Source of the DNA: Methylobacter sp.
GTDB lineage: Bacteria > Pseudomonadota > Gammaproteobacteria > Methylococcales > Methylomonadaceae
Assembly: GCA_030699385.1 (NCBI GenBank)
Contig: JAUYMY010000083.1
Coordinates: 81,647 to 145,646 of the forward strand
DNA length: 64,000 nucleotides
Direction: 5' to 3'
Part shown: positions 1-9,351 of the stretch, one piece after another
Layout of the letters: every line of letters starts with the position of its first letter
How positions within the stretch are numbered: the stretch's first letter is position 1
Translations under genes and position numbers: made by a program
The notes under the pieces: model-generated
The model's database searches: none
Seen by the model: only the letters and a program-made list of their open reading frames with translations
What the model was told of the DNA's origin: nothing

Positions 1-1072
1 TGCCGCTTTGTTGGGCATCGGCCATGGCCGCTTTATACGCCATATAAACGGCATTGCTTTTTGGCGCGCAGGCCAAATAAACCACGGCTTGCGCCAAGGC
101 TAATTCGCCTTCCGGGCTGCCTAAACGCTCTTGCGCTTCCCAGGCGTTGATGCAAATCTGTAAGGCTCTCGGATCGGCATTGCCTATGTCTTCGGAGGCA
201 ATCCTGACGATACGTCGCGCCAGATAGGATAAATCGCAGCCGCCATCCATCATCCGGCACAGCCAGTACAGCGCCGCATCGGGCGAACTGCCGCGTACTG
301 ATTTATGCAGCGCCGAAATCTGGTTATAGAATTCTTCGCCCTGATTATCGAACCGGCGCACACCGCCCGACAGCACTTCTTTGGCAATGGCTTCATTAAT
401 CGTCTGACTACCTTTGGCGGCAGCAAGTTCCACGGCGATTTCCAGTAAATTGAGCAGTTTTCGCGCATCGCCGTCAGCGCTTTGGGCAAACAGCTGTTTG
501 ATGTCAGCGCTGATGTCGATAGCCTGAGCGCCCAAACCGCGCACCTTGTCGGTCAGGGCTTTGTCGATCACCGCTAACAAATCGTCCGCCGTCAAGGCGT
601 TCAGCACATAGACCCTAGCCCTGGACAATAACGCGTTATTCAGCGCAAAAGACGGGTTTTCGGTGGTCGCGCCGACAAAATAAACCGTGCCGTCTTCGAC
701 ATGCGGCAAAAAAGCATCTTGCTGCGACTTGTTGAAACGATGCACTTCATCGACAAATAAAATGGTGCGCCGGTGCTGTTCCAGCTGGATTTTTTTGGCT
801 TCGCTAACCGCCGCCCTGATTTCTTTAACGCCGGATAAAACCGCCGAAATGGGCATGAACTCGGCATCGGAATGTTGGGCAATGAGCCGCGCCAAGGTAG
901 TTTTTCCGGTGCCGGGCGGCCCCCAGAAAATCATTGAATGCAATCGTCCGGAGCTAATCGCTTCATACAGCGGTTTGCCGGGTTGCAGGATGTGTTGTTG
1001 GCCGACATAATCGGCTAGCTGGTTTGGCCGCATCCGGTCGGCCAACGGCTTGGTCAAATCATCGAACAGCAT
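1..1072 (-). CDS. rarA: Replication-associated recombination protein A (partial, C-terminus outside window)
   Basis: AAA+ ATPase of the RarA/MgsA family, which acts at stalled replication forks in the cytoplasm. The translated minus strand begins MLFDDLTKPLADRMRP and has a Walker A motif GPPGTGKTT at residues 51-59 and a Walker B-like FVDEVHRF about 60 residues later, followed by GATTENPSF, the sensor 1 region typical of the family. About 357 codons are present of a usual 430-450, so the last part of the MgsA C-terminal domain lies beyond base 1. It starts about 23 bases after the lolA stop; lolA-rarA adjacency is common in gammaproteobacteria and suggests co-transcription. Because no stop codon is inside the window, its frame had to be read directly from the sequence. 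Identification is firm. Confidence 0.93.
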   Translation of the reverse strand, partial: MLFDDLTKPLADRMRPNQLADYVGQQHILQPGKPLYEAISSGRLHSMIFWGPPGTGKTTLARLIAQHSDAEFMPISAVLSGVKEIRAAVSEAKKIQLEQHRRTILFVDEVHRFNKSQQDAFLPHVEDGTVYFVGATTENPSFALNNALLSRARVYVLNALTADDLLAVIDKALTDKVRGLGAQAIDISADIKQLFAQSADGDARKLLNLLEIAVELAAAKGSQTINEAIAKEVLSGGVRRFDNQGEEFYNQISALHKSVRGSSPDAALYWLCRMMDGGCDLSYLARRIVRIASEDIGNADPRALQICINAWEAQERLGSPEGELALAQAVVYLACAPKSNAVYMAYKAAMADAQQSG

Positions 1073-1095
1073 AAGAGCGGTTGTGCCGTCTTTCT

Positions 1096-1722
1096 TTAAT
1101 CAGAGAAAACATCGACGCCCTCAGGCGCTTTAAACTCAAACAAGGTCTGTTTTAACGGCGGGTTCAGCACCACATTAGAAAAATAAATGCGCGTCAGTTG
1201 GCCGAAATTGTCACTCAATTCCATGCCGCCCAAGGAGTCGTTGTTCAACCCCATCAAGACATATTTAAAGGTGCTTTCCGGATTTTTCGGCACTAATTTG
1301 ACCCACATCAAATCGCCGTCGACGCCTTGCTGTTCCATGGTGAAATTATCTTCCAGCGATATTTCACCGCTCAACAGTAATGCGGGTGTCGAACCGACCG
1401 ATTCATCGAGTTTTTTAATGGTGACCTGTTCTAAATCAGTATCGTAAAACCAGACTTTGCCCGCAGTGGAAATAATCTGTTGTTGAAAAGGCCTTAGGTA
1501 ATCCCAGCGGAATTTACCTGGCCGTTGCAGGTAAAAAAGTCCGTGGCTGGTTTGCACCGGATTACCCTGTTCATTAATCAATACCTGTTTAAAATCAGCG
1601 GTCAGCGATTTGGTATTTTTTAAAAACGCTTTTAATTGCCTGATCGGTTTATCTTCTGCATGAGCTGACGCATGAACCAGTAGCATTGCCAGCAAGCCGG
1701 CAAAAATTATCATTTTTTTCAT
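1096..1722 (-). CDS. lolA: Outer-membrane lipoprotein carrier protein LolA
   Basis: Periplasmic chaperone that takes lipoproteins from LolCDE and hands them to LolB at the outer membrane. The 208-residue product starts MKKMIIFAGLLAML with a clear signal peptide ending near ASAHAED. The mature part shows the family features: LKNTKSLTADFKQ near the start, GKFRWDYLRPFQQQIIS, and VWFYDTDLEQVTIKKLD. A longer in-frame start at 1776 exists but would put 18 extra residues ahead of the signal peptide, so the start at 1722 is preferred. It lies upstream of rarA on the same strand with a short gap, the usual arrangement. Length matches the family (about 200-210 residues). Confidence 0.93.
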   Translation of the reverse strand: MKKMIIFAGLLAMLLVHASAHAEDKPIRQLKAFLKNTKSLTADFKQVLINEQGNPVQTSHGLFYLQRPGKFRWDYLRPFQQQIISTAGKVWFYDTDLEQVTIKKLDESVGSTPALLLSGEISLEDNFTMEQQGVDGDLMWVKLVPKNPESTFKYVLMGLNNDSLGGMELSDNFGQLTRIYFSNVVLNPPLKQTLFEFKAPEGVDVFSD

Positions 1723-1834
1723 AAATAGCCTTAAAATAATGGATCGGATACGTTGGTAGGCAAGGATAGTGTTCACGAAAATTATTAACCACGAAGAAAA
1801 TAAAGATTTTTGAGTGACTACTTAATTCATAATT

Positions 1835-1900
1835 GTCCACGAAAGGCACGAAAGGCACGAAAAACACGAAATTTTCGTGCTTTTCGTGATTTTCGTGGAC
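1835..1900. repeat. CACGAAA-type palindromic repeat core (copy 1)
   Basis: The 250-base gap between lolA and prfC contains an inverted repeat with arms GTCCACGAAA and TTTCGTGGAC, built from several CACGAAA units on one side and TTTCGTG units on the other. It is the same core as the elements at 3816-3961 and 51391-51592, but lacks their recognisable ends. No gene is visible in this gap. Confidence 0.8.
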
Positions 1901-1972
1901 TTTATTACATTCGTCAGGAGACATTCTTGCATTCACGATGTCTCATTCTTCGTGATTTCCGTGGTGATAATC

Positions 1973-3553
<1,581 letters not shown>

Positions 3554-3657
3554 GCTTTTGGTTTACTTAAGAGACTTAAAAAGCCGCCGATTATAACGTA
3601 TTATGCAAAACGCTTGGCTATAGAAATATCGCGTTGCCCGAGCAACGTTGCAAGTTA

Positions 3658-3738
3658 GACCTTCCAGGTTTTACGACTGCCATGGATGGCGGAAGTACTG
3701 GAGCCGCCGGGATGGCTCCAGTAAAAACCTGTAAGGTC
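3658..3738. repeat. Nested palindrome, GACCTT..AGGTTTT type
   Basis: Inverted repeat with arms GACCTTCCAGGTTTT and AAAACCTGTAAGGTC (one mismatch) enclosing a second stem (CTGGAGCC...GGCTCCAG). The outer arm resembles the 30400-30433 element. It lies in the 451-base gap upstream of prfC; its function is unknown and it may form an RNA hairpin in the prfC leader or be a mobile repeat relic. Confidence 0.65.
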
Positions 3739-3815
3739 GGCATGTCGCTCTATTTATAGCGTTTCGGGGGCTGTTTTTTTGAAACTTCGTGCTTCCCGTG
3801 CCCTTCGTGGGAATA

Positions 3816-3961
3816 AGGCCATTTCCGAGAAATAACATCCCTTGATGATCATGATCTGTAAAAAATAAAGTCCACGAAAAGCACGAAAAACACGAAAAAT
3901 TTCGTGGCTTTCGTGCTTTTCGTGGACAATTTTTGGTATGTCTTTTTCAGGAAATCGCCTA
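3816..3961 (+). repeat. MITE-like element with CACGAAA palindrome (copy 2)
   Basis: About 146 bases. The left end AGGCCATTTCCGAGAAATA and the right end (read on the other strand) TAGGCGATTTCCTGAAAAA form imperfect terminal inverted repeats. The middle is a 19-bp perfect inverted repeat, GTCCACGAAAAGCACGAAA (3870-3888) with its complement at 3909-3927. Bases 3816-3865 match 51391-51440 at 49 of 50 positions, which shows that this is a dispersed family. There is no coding capacity. It occupies most of the rest of the gap between prfC and atpB. Confidence 0.8.
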
Positions 3962-4004
3962 AATCTTTTAGCCTGTGATTAACGAGGATTTAGGCTTGAC
4001 AAGT

Positions 4005-4670
4005 TCACTCCCTGGGCGTTGCCGAGGCGATATAAACCATTGCCAATATCGAGAAGATATAAGCCTGGATGGCGCCGGTCAGCAGACCTAAGAGCTGCAT
4101 CACCACCGGAAAAAACAACGGTGTGAAACTGAGAAAAATGCCGCCAATGACGGTGCCGCTCATGATGTTGCCGTATAACCTGACTGCCAAAGCCAGGGTG
4201 CGGGAAAATTCACCGACAATGTTGAATGGCAGCATGAACACGCTAGGCTGGCAATATTGTTTAAGGTAACGCCATAAACCGACACGATAAATGCCGTAAA
4301 CCGGCACCGCAACGAAAACAGTCAGCGCCAGCGCTGTCGTGGTCGATAATGAACCTGTTGGCGGCATAAAGCCCGGAACCACAGCCAGCACATTGGACAG
4401 GAAGATAAACAAAAACAGCGTGCCGATCAGCGGCAGATAGGGGGCCGGTTGCTGTTGGCTGAGTTCATGGACTTGTTGATTCACGCTGAGCACAATCACT
4501 TCCAGCAGGTTTTGTACTCTTGAAATAGGCGCATCCACCGATAATCGGCGGGTAACCAAAAAACTGCCGCCAACCAGAAAAACCATGACCAACCAAGTAA
4601 AAGCCAAGGTCGCATTGATTTTAATGAGGCCGTATTGCCACAAAATAATCTGGTCAGGATTATTAAGCAT
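4005..4670 (-). CDS. atpB: ATP synthase F0 subunit a, N-ATPase type (orphan)
   Basis: Subunit a of an F-type ATPase, the membrane stator that passes ions past the c-ring. The 221-residue protein has five to six membrane segments, the essential arginine at R164 in LAVRLYGNIMSG, and an ending AYIFSILAMVYIASAT that I recognise from N-ATPases (the laterally transferred, predicted Na+-translocating F-type ATPases) rather than from the standard atp operon. It is full length. Unusually, no other ATP synthase gene is near: it is the last gene of a sixA-corA-atpB run, 7 bases after corA, and is followed by repeats and prfC. In intact N-ATPase operons atpB sits between atpR and atpE. It is therefore an orphan copy, perhaps left from a broken or relocated operon. 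Confidence 0.9.
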   Translation of the reverse strand: MLNNPDQIILWQYGLIKINATLAFTWLVMVFLVGGSFLVTRRLSVDAPISRVQNLLEVIVLSVNQQVHELSQQQPAPYLPLIGTLFLFIFLSNVLAVVPGFMPPTGSLSTTTALALTVFVAVPVYGIYRVGLWRYLKQYCQPSVFMLPFNIVGEFSRTLALAVRLYGNIMSGTVIGGIFLSFTPLFFPVVMQLLGLLTGAIQAYIFSILAMVYIASATPRE

Positions 4671-4677
4671 GTCAGTG

Positions 4678-5634
4678 CTACAGCCAGCCTTTGCGTTTAA
4701 AAAACCAATACGGCGAAACGCCGGCTAATAACATTAAAAACAAGGCGCCGGGATAACCCAGCTGTAAGCTGAGTTCTGGCATGTAACGGAAATTCATGCC
4801 ATAAATGCTGGCGACCAGTGTTGGCGGCAAAAACACTACGGCGGCAATGGAAAAAATCTTAATGATCTTGTTTTGCGCGATGTTAATAAAGCCTTGGGTC
4901 GAGTCCATCAAGAAGTTGATTTTGTCGAACAAAAAAGTGGTGTGTGACATCAACGTGTCGACGTCGCGCATGATTTGCCGCGCGGTTTCCTGCAATTCGG
5001 GGTGGGTGCGCAAATGCCGTTGCAGAAAGGATATGGAACGTTGCGTATCCATCAGGCACAGCCGAATCTTACCGTTGCTGTCTTCCAGTTTAGCCAGTTG
5101 GTCAATGGCGTTTTCCAGGTCGGAATCGATTTCTTCCAGCACCATATAACTGACGTCTTCCAGTTTGCGATGAATATCCTCGAGCGCATCGGCGAGGTTC
5201 TCCACTTTTTGCTCAAACATCAATATCAGTAATTCTTGTGGCGAATGCGCCTCGACTTGCCCGCGCCGGGCGCGCATACGTAACAGGCGAAAATCGGCCA
5301 AAGCGCCGTCGCGCAGGGTAATCAGCCGGTCATTTTGCAAAATGAAGGCGACTGTCGCGGTACTGTGCCGGCCCTCACTTTGGGCGAGAAACAATGAACG
5401 CACATGGACGCCGGTGTTATCGGTAAAGTAACGCGCCGAAGATTCGATTTCCTCGACATCGTCCGATTCCGGCAATGCCGTGCGCAAAAACGCCTGCAGT
5501 TGCGCGCGCTCGCTGTCGCTGGCGTCATGCGCATCTATCCAGGCGGCTTTGGCGACGGCCTGTTTGAGTTGATCTTCAGTCGGCGTTTGTTCTTTAAGGC
5601 GACCGACTTTGTCGATATTAAACAGTCTTAACAT
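4678..5634 (-). CDS. corA: CorA-family magnesium/cobalt transporter
   Basis: Pentameric Mg2+ (Co2+, Ni2+) channel of the inner membrane. The 318-residue protein has a long cytoplasmic N-terminal part with the coiled stalk helix, then two C-terminal membrane segments. The signature YGMNF lies at residues 278-282, right after the first membrane helix (IFSIAAVVFLPPTLVASI), and the protein ends with the basic tail KRKGWL usual for CorA. Length matches the family. It begins 17 bases after the sixA stop and ends 7 bases before atpB, so the three are probably co-transcribed. Regulation is not visible in the sequence. Confidence 0.94.
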   Translation of the reverse strand: MLRLFNIDKVGRLKEQTPTEDQLKQAVAKAAWIDAHDASDSERAQLQAFLRTALPESDDVEEIESSARYFTDNTGVHVRSLFLAQSEGRHSTATVAFILQNDRLITLRDGALADFRLLRMRARRGQVEAHSPQELLILMFEQKVENLADALEDIHRKLEDVSYMVLEEIDSDLENAIDQLAKLEDSNGKIRLCLMDTQRSISFLQRHLRTHPELQETARQIMRDVDTLMSHTTFLFDKINFLMDSTQGFINIAQNKIIKIFSIAAVVFLPPTLVASIYGMNFRYMPELSLQLGYPGALFLMLLAGVSPYWFFKRKGWL

Positions 5635-5651
5635 GCATGTTTTCTCATTTT

Positions 5652-6164
5652 TTAGTGTTCAGGCAAGTTATCCGGGCGAATCAAGGTGACCAGTTTAGCG
5701 CTGCCTTCAGCCAGTTCTATCCACTCGCCCGAGAAAACAAGGTGGGCTAACGCGGCAGTAGGCAGGCATTTTCCGTTAGCCGCTAACGGAATCGAGTTGG
5801 GCGTTAATTTTAACAACAAGTCTTCCAAGCCAGGATTATGCCCGACCAGCAACACCCTCCGTTCTTCGCCGCGTAATTTTAGCAGTGCAAGCAGGGTCTC
5901 GGCATTGGCTTCATAAATGCTTGGATCGCTGATGATGGCTGACTCGGCTATGCCAAGCTGTTTGCAAACCCGTTGCGCGGTTGCCAGTGCCCGTATTGCC
6001 GGCGAACTGAGGATAGCGTCGGGTGTTAATTTTTGCTCGGCAAGCCAGCGCCCGATTTGCTTGGCCGCACGTCGGCCACGCTTTTTTAAGGGACGGGAAA
6101 AATCATCCATTTCAATAGACCAATCCGATTTGGCATGACGTAATAATAAAAGTTCGTGAGGCAT
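5652..6164 (-). CDS. sixA: Phosphohistidine phosphatase SixA-like
   Basis: Histidine phosphatase-branch enzyme, 170 residues, predicted to remove phosphate from phosphohistidine. The catalytic RHG-type motif is LLRHAKSDW with R9 and H10, followed by SRPLKKRGRRAAKQIGRWL, ILSSPAIRALATAQ and the second conserved histidine in VLLVGHNPGLEDLL. All are standard for SixA. Length is close to the E. coli enzyme (161). It is the first gene of the sixA-corA-atpB run. The substrate in this organism cannot be told from sequence. Confidence 0.9.
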   Translation of the reverse strand: MPHELLLLRHAKSDWSIEMDDFSRPLKKRGRRAAKQIGRWLAEQKLTPDAILSSPAIRALATAQRVCKQLGIAESAIISDPSIYEANAETLLALLKLRGEERRVLLVGHNPGLEDLLLKLTPNSIPLAANGKCLPTAALAHLVFSGEWIELAEGSAKLVTLIRPDNLPEH

Positions 6165-6380
6165 AAATAGGTTGTCAATGGAGGCTGAGGGTGCAACTGC
6201 CTTACTATACCAGTTAATGTTTACAATTTTATTAAATCACCGGTAAAAAAAACACCTGAAATGACCGTTTGCATAACACATTTTAGCGAACCTGTCGGTG
6301 CTATTACGTATTGTTTGAGATGGTTGATTTCTTTATGCTTATAAATGAAATATAACCCGCAATCAAAGATGAGGTGTGTC

Positions 6381-6647
6381 ATGGCAATAAAAGAAGATTT
6401 TGAAAATTTACTGGACAAGTTGCAAGTAGAACGCGACGAAATTAATTTAAAACTGCATTTGGCTTCTATGGAAGCTAAACAGGAATTTGAGGGGGCTGAA
6501 CAGCAATGGCAACGGTTAAAAATAAAAGCCGCTGAAATAGCCGATGATTCGGTAGAAACATCTGAAGAGTTTATCGCTAAGGCTAAAGTCATTGGCGAAG
6601 AACTTAAAGAGGCTTATCAACGTGTTGCCAAGCGCTTAGCCGATTAA
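6381..6647 (+). CDS. Small coiled-coil protein, unknown function
   Basis: An 88-residue soluble protein starting MAIKEDFENLLDKLQ, preceded by a purine-rich ribosome site (GATGAGGTG). A longer in-frame start at 6345 lacks such a site. The whole protein is charged and helical, rich in E, K and A, with no membrane segment or signal peptide; a coiled coil is likely. I recognise no family function. Similar small helical proteins are frequent in methanotrophs and other gammaproteobacteria (from memory, not checked). It stands alone, divergent from sixA, with a hairpin downstream. Confidence 0.7.
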   Translation: MAIKEDFENLLDKLQVERDEINLKLHLASMEAKQEFEGAEQQWQRLKIKAAEIADDSVETSEEFIAKAKVIGEELKEAYQRVAKRLAD

Positions 6648-6674
6648 TCTGTAACTTATTCATCAATAATGATT

Positions 6675-6711
6675 ATCACGGACACGAATTTTTAGCCTTT
6701 GTGTCTGTGAT
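6675..6711. repeat. Inverted repeat downstream of the coiled-coil gene
   Basis: Arms ATCACGGACAC and GTGTCTGTGAT (one mismatch) around a T-rich loop. It resembles the CACGGA/TCCGTG repeat family seen near 10.8 kb and 43.6 kb. It could act as a transcription stop for the upstream gene, though no clear U-tract follows. Confidence 0.5.
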
Positions 6712-6746
6712 GAACAATCAGCACTGAGTTGATTTGAGGGCTCTAA

Positions 6747-6884
6747 TCAAATCGCCGGCAACCACTTTAAGCCATCCACTATCGCTAGTCCGATGAGAGG
6801 ACTGGCATCAATCACAACAATCCGCGCCATGCGCAACGCTTCGCCGGGATTATTCTTTAAACTGCTGACATTCACTGTTTTCAT
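6747..6884 (-). pseudogene. Fused relic of a toxin-antitoxin pair (antitoxin N-terminus joined to PIN toxin N-terminus)
   Basis: A 45-codon open frame on the minus strand, too short for usual gene calling. Its first 20 residues (MKTVNVSSLKNNPGEALRMA) look like the start of a Phd/UPF0175-type antitoxin. The next 25 (IVVIDASPLIGLAIVDGLKW and on) look like the start of a PIN-domain toxin of the DUF3368 kind, beginning with its first acidic residue. The two are joined in frame and the reading stops at once. The simplest reading is an internal deletion that removed the end of the antitoxin and the toxin start codon, plus loss of the rest of the toxin. The surrounding 438-base gap (6648-7085) holds nothing else I can identify. 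Confidence 0.6.
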
Positions 6885-7085
6885 GGGCGGGTCTCATAGG
6901 AAGAAGGTACGCGTAAATTAAGGCTGGCACTAGACCCTGCGAAGTTTACTACGTATACTTTGATAGGCTTAATTTTCACGATTACATTCGCATAGAATCC
7001 ATGATAATAAGCAGCGGCATTGGTTTTTAACGCCGGAGTAAGGAAAGAATTTTAGATAAGGTAATCGTAATAGTTAAGGCTAGTA

Positions 7086-7709
7086 ATGACGTTTTTGCAT
7101 TCAGGATACACTTCCAACATTAATTTATCGGCAACAGAAATGCTTGAAATAAGTCAGGAAATTAGCCGGGATTTTACCCCCTGTTTTTCAAGCAGGATGC
7201 CAAAACGTGTTGAAAAAATAAAGTTTTCAACTAAAGAATTATTCGACATTAGCGAAGAAATCGGCCGTGACTTTGCGCCGAAAATATCCAGCACTATCCC
7301 CGAACTGATGCTGTTGCCGGTCGATCCCGGCCATATTCATGCGTATTGGCATCTTGAGCAAAACCATGATGTTGCAACGCCTGATAACCCCGCGCCGCAT
7401 CCGCTGACCTTAAGGATTTATGCGCAGCCTGAGGAAAAAATGCCCACTAGCCAAGCGCCTTCATGGTTTGATTTAACGCTTGATCAGTTCGAAACTCAAC
7501 AGCATATATCTTTGCCAAACCCGGTTAATGCAACGGCTTATTCTGCCGCGATTGGTCAAGCCGGCCCGGATCAAAATTTTATCGTGTTTGCCCGATCAAA
7601 TACCGTTCATGCCCCCAGTGCCGGCGTGATCTGGTATCCAACTACCGAAAATCCGATTTATTGTCTAAGTAAAAATGCATCAGGCCAAAGCGCCTACAGT
7701 GCGGCGTGA
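7086..7709 (+). CDS. DUF4912 domain protein, glycogen-cluster partner
   Basis: 207 residues. The C-terminal two thirds matches the DUF4912 pattern: ELMLLPVDPGHIHAYWHL at the start, LTLRIYA, and GVIWYPT near the end. These proteins commonly sit beside GH57 enzymes; their role is unknown but a carbohydrate-related or regulatory one is suspected. The N-terminal part contains two copies of a motif of about 25 residues (EMLEISQEISRDFTP near residue 19, ELFDISEEIGRDFAP near residue 55). The stop overlaps the next start (TGATG), so translation of the GH57 enzyme is probably coupled. No signal peptide; expected in the cytoplasm. Confidence 0.75.
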   Translation: MTFLHSGYTSNINLSATEMLEISQEISRDFTPCFSSRMPKRVEKIKFSTKELFDISEEIGRDFAPKISSTIPELMLLPVDPGHIHAYWHLEQNHDVATPDNPAPHPLTLRIYAQPEEKMPTSQAPSWFDLTLDQFETQQHISLPNPVNATAYSAAIGQAGPDQNFIVFARSNTVHAPSAGVIWYPTTENPIYCLSKNASGQSAYSAA

Positions 7710-9319
7710 TGAGCAAATCTGCCCAAGGTTTTTTAGCTATTGTTCTTCACGCTCATCTTCCTTATGTGCGGCACCCCGAACATGACAGTTTTTTTGAGGA
7801 AAGCTGGCTGTTTGAAGCCATCACCGAATGCTATCTGCCGCTGCTTGGCGTACTCGACCGACTGGAACATGACAAAATAAATTACCGGCTGACGCTGTCA
7901 TTGTCGCCGACTCTGATTTCCATGCTGCGCGACGAGTTGCTGCAAGCGCGTTATTTGACTTATTTGCAGAGTCGTCTGGAATTGGCGGAAAAGGAAATTG
8001 TCAGAACCCGCAAGCAGCCGGAATACCAGAAGTTGGCGCGCTTATATCGCCGTTTTTTTCTGCACACGCTAAATACCTATCAACAGCGTTATCGTGGCGA
8101 TTTACTCGCCGCGTTTAAACAACATCAGGCCACCGGCAAGCTGGAATTGATAACTACCGCTGCAACCCACGGCTTTTTGCCGCTGCTCAATGTCAGCGAA
8201 ACCGCCGTGCGCAACCAGATTAATACCGGTGTTGCCACCTTTAAAGCCAATTTTGGTGTTGCGCCGACCGGCTTTTGGCTGCCGGAATGCGCCTATTATC
8301 CGGGGTTGGAAAGCGCATTGGCCGATGCCGGCATAAGCTATTTTTTTGTCGATAGCCACGGTATTTTGGATGCCAGTTCATCGCCCAGCGATGGCGTTTA
8401 TGCGCCGCTGGCTTGCGTTAACGGGGTTGCCGCGTTTGCCCGTGACCCCGAATCGTCGCGGCAGGTTTGGAGTTCAAAAGACGGCTATCCGGGTGATTTC
8501 GATTACCGCGAATATTACTGCGATATTGGGTTTGAGCTGGATTTGGCTTATCTTGCGCCCTATATTCTCGATGGTGAAACCCGCATCAATACCGGTATCA
8601 AATATCATCGCGTCACCGGCGGCGACCAGCCCAAAGCTATTTATAATCCCAAGCGCGCCAAGGCTAAAGCCTACCAACATGCCCAGGATTTTATCAACAA
8701 ACGCCAACAGCAAATACACCAGCTGGCGGCGACGATGGACAGGCCGCCAATTATTGTCGCACCTTATGATGCCGAGCTGTTCGGCCATTGGTGGTTTGAA
8801 GGCGCTTACTGGCTGGAGTCGGTGCTGAGATTGGCCAGCGAAAATAGCAATGGCTTACAGCTAATCAGTTGCAGCGATTATTTAACGAGCCAGCCAGCGC
8901 CGCAAATCGCCACGCCGGCCGCTTCAACCTGGGGCGATCAGGGATATTCAAGTTACTGGATTAATGACAGCAATGACTGGATTTATCCTTTGCTGCACAA
9001 GGCCGAAACTGACATGGAAAAACTGGCGCGTGATGTTCAGGGCTTGGCGTTGACGCCATTACAGACCCGAACGTTAAATCAGGCGGCGCGGTCGATTTTA
9101 CTGGCACAGGCGTCCGATTGGCCGTTCATCATGAAATCGGGCACCACCATTGATTATGCCAACAAGCGCATTACCGATCATCTGGCGCGGTTTAATTATC
9201 TGCATGACAGCATCCGCAAGAACAAAATTAACGAGCGTTATTTAACCGCGCTGGAGATTATGGACGATATTTTCCCGGACATTGATTTTCGCAATTACAA
9301 CCCCGCCAAGGTGTCTTGA
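7709..9319 (+). CDS. GH57 1,4-alpha-glucan branching enzyme
   Basis: Glycoside hydrolase family 57 enzyme with the DUF1957 C-terminal region, about 536 residues, as in branching enzymes that form alpha-1,6 links in glycogen. It begins with AIVLHAHLPYVRHPEHDSFFE, the GH57 first conserved region. The nucleophile glutamate is E193 in GFWLPECAYYPG and the acid/base aspartate D354 in APYDAELFGHWWFEG. The C-terminal helical part includes LLAQASDWPFIMKSGT, a typical branching-enzyme segment that helps separate it from GH57 amylopullulanases. A GTG three bases earlier is possible, but the ATG at 7709 overlaps the DUF4912 stop and is preferred. With glgX at 28 kb this supports a glycogen storage pathway. 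Confidence 0.9.
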   Translation: MSKSAQGFLAIVLHAHLPYVRHPEHDSFFEESWLFEAITECYLPLLGVLDRLEHDKINYRLTLSLSPTLISMLRDELLQARYLTYLQSRLELAEKEIVRTRKQPEYQKLARLYRRFFLHTLNTYQQRYRGDLLAAFKQHQATGKLELITTAATHGFLPLLNVSETAVRNQINTGVATFKANFGVAPTGFWLPECAYYPGLESALADAGISYFFVDSHGILDASSSPSDGVYAPLACVNGVAAFARDPESSRQVWSSKDGYPGDFDYREYYCDIGFELDLAYLAPYILDGETRINTGIKYHRVTGGDQPKAIYNPKRAKAKAYQHAQDFINKRQQQIHQLAATMDRPPIIVAPYDAELFGHWWFEGAYWLESVLRLASENSNGLQLISCSDYLTSQPAPQIATPAASTWGDQGYSSYWINDSNDWIYPLLHKAETDMEKLARDVQGLALTPLQTRTLNQAARSILLAQASDWPFIMKSGTTIDYANKRITDHLARFNYLHDSIRKNKINERYLTALEIMDDIFPDIDFRNYNPAKVS

Positions 9320-9351
9320 CTTCTCCAGGTCAAGAATAGAAACCACCAATG

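Noticed and set aside
1835..1900. CACGAAA units looking like a CRISPR array
   Set aside because: The units are 7-10 bases with no regular spacers, and form inverted repeats. They belong to a MITE-like family.
6221..6592. 123-codon minus-strand frame opposite the coiled-coil gene
   Set aside because: It runs over the real gene and its leader. Serine-rich translation with no recognised feature.
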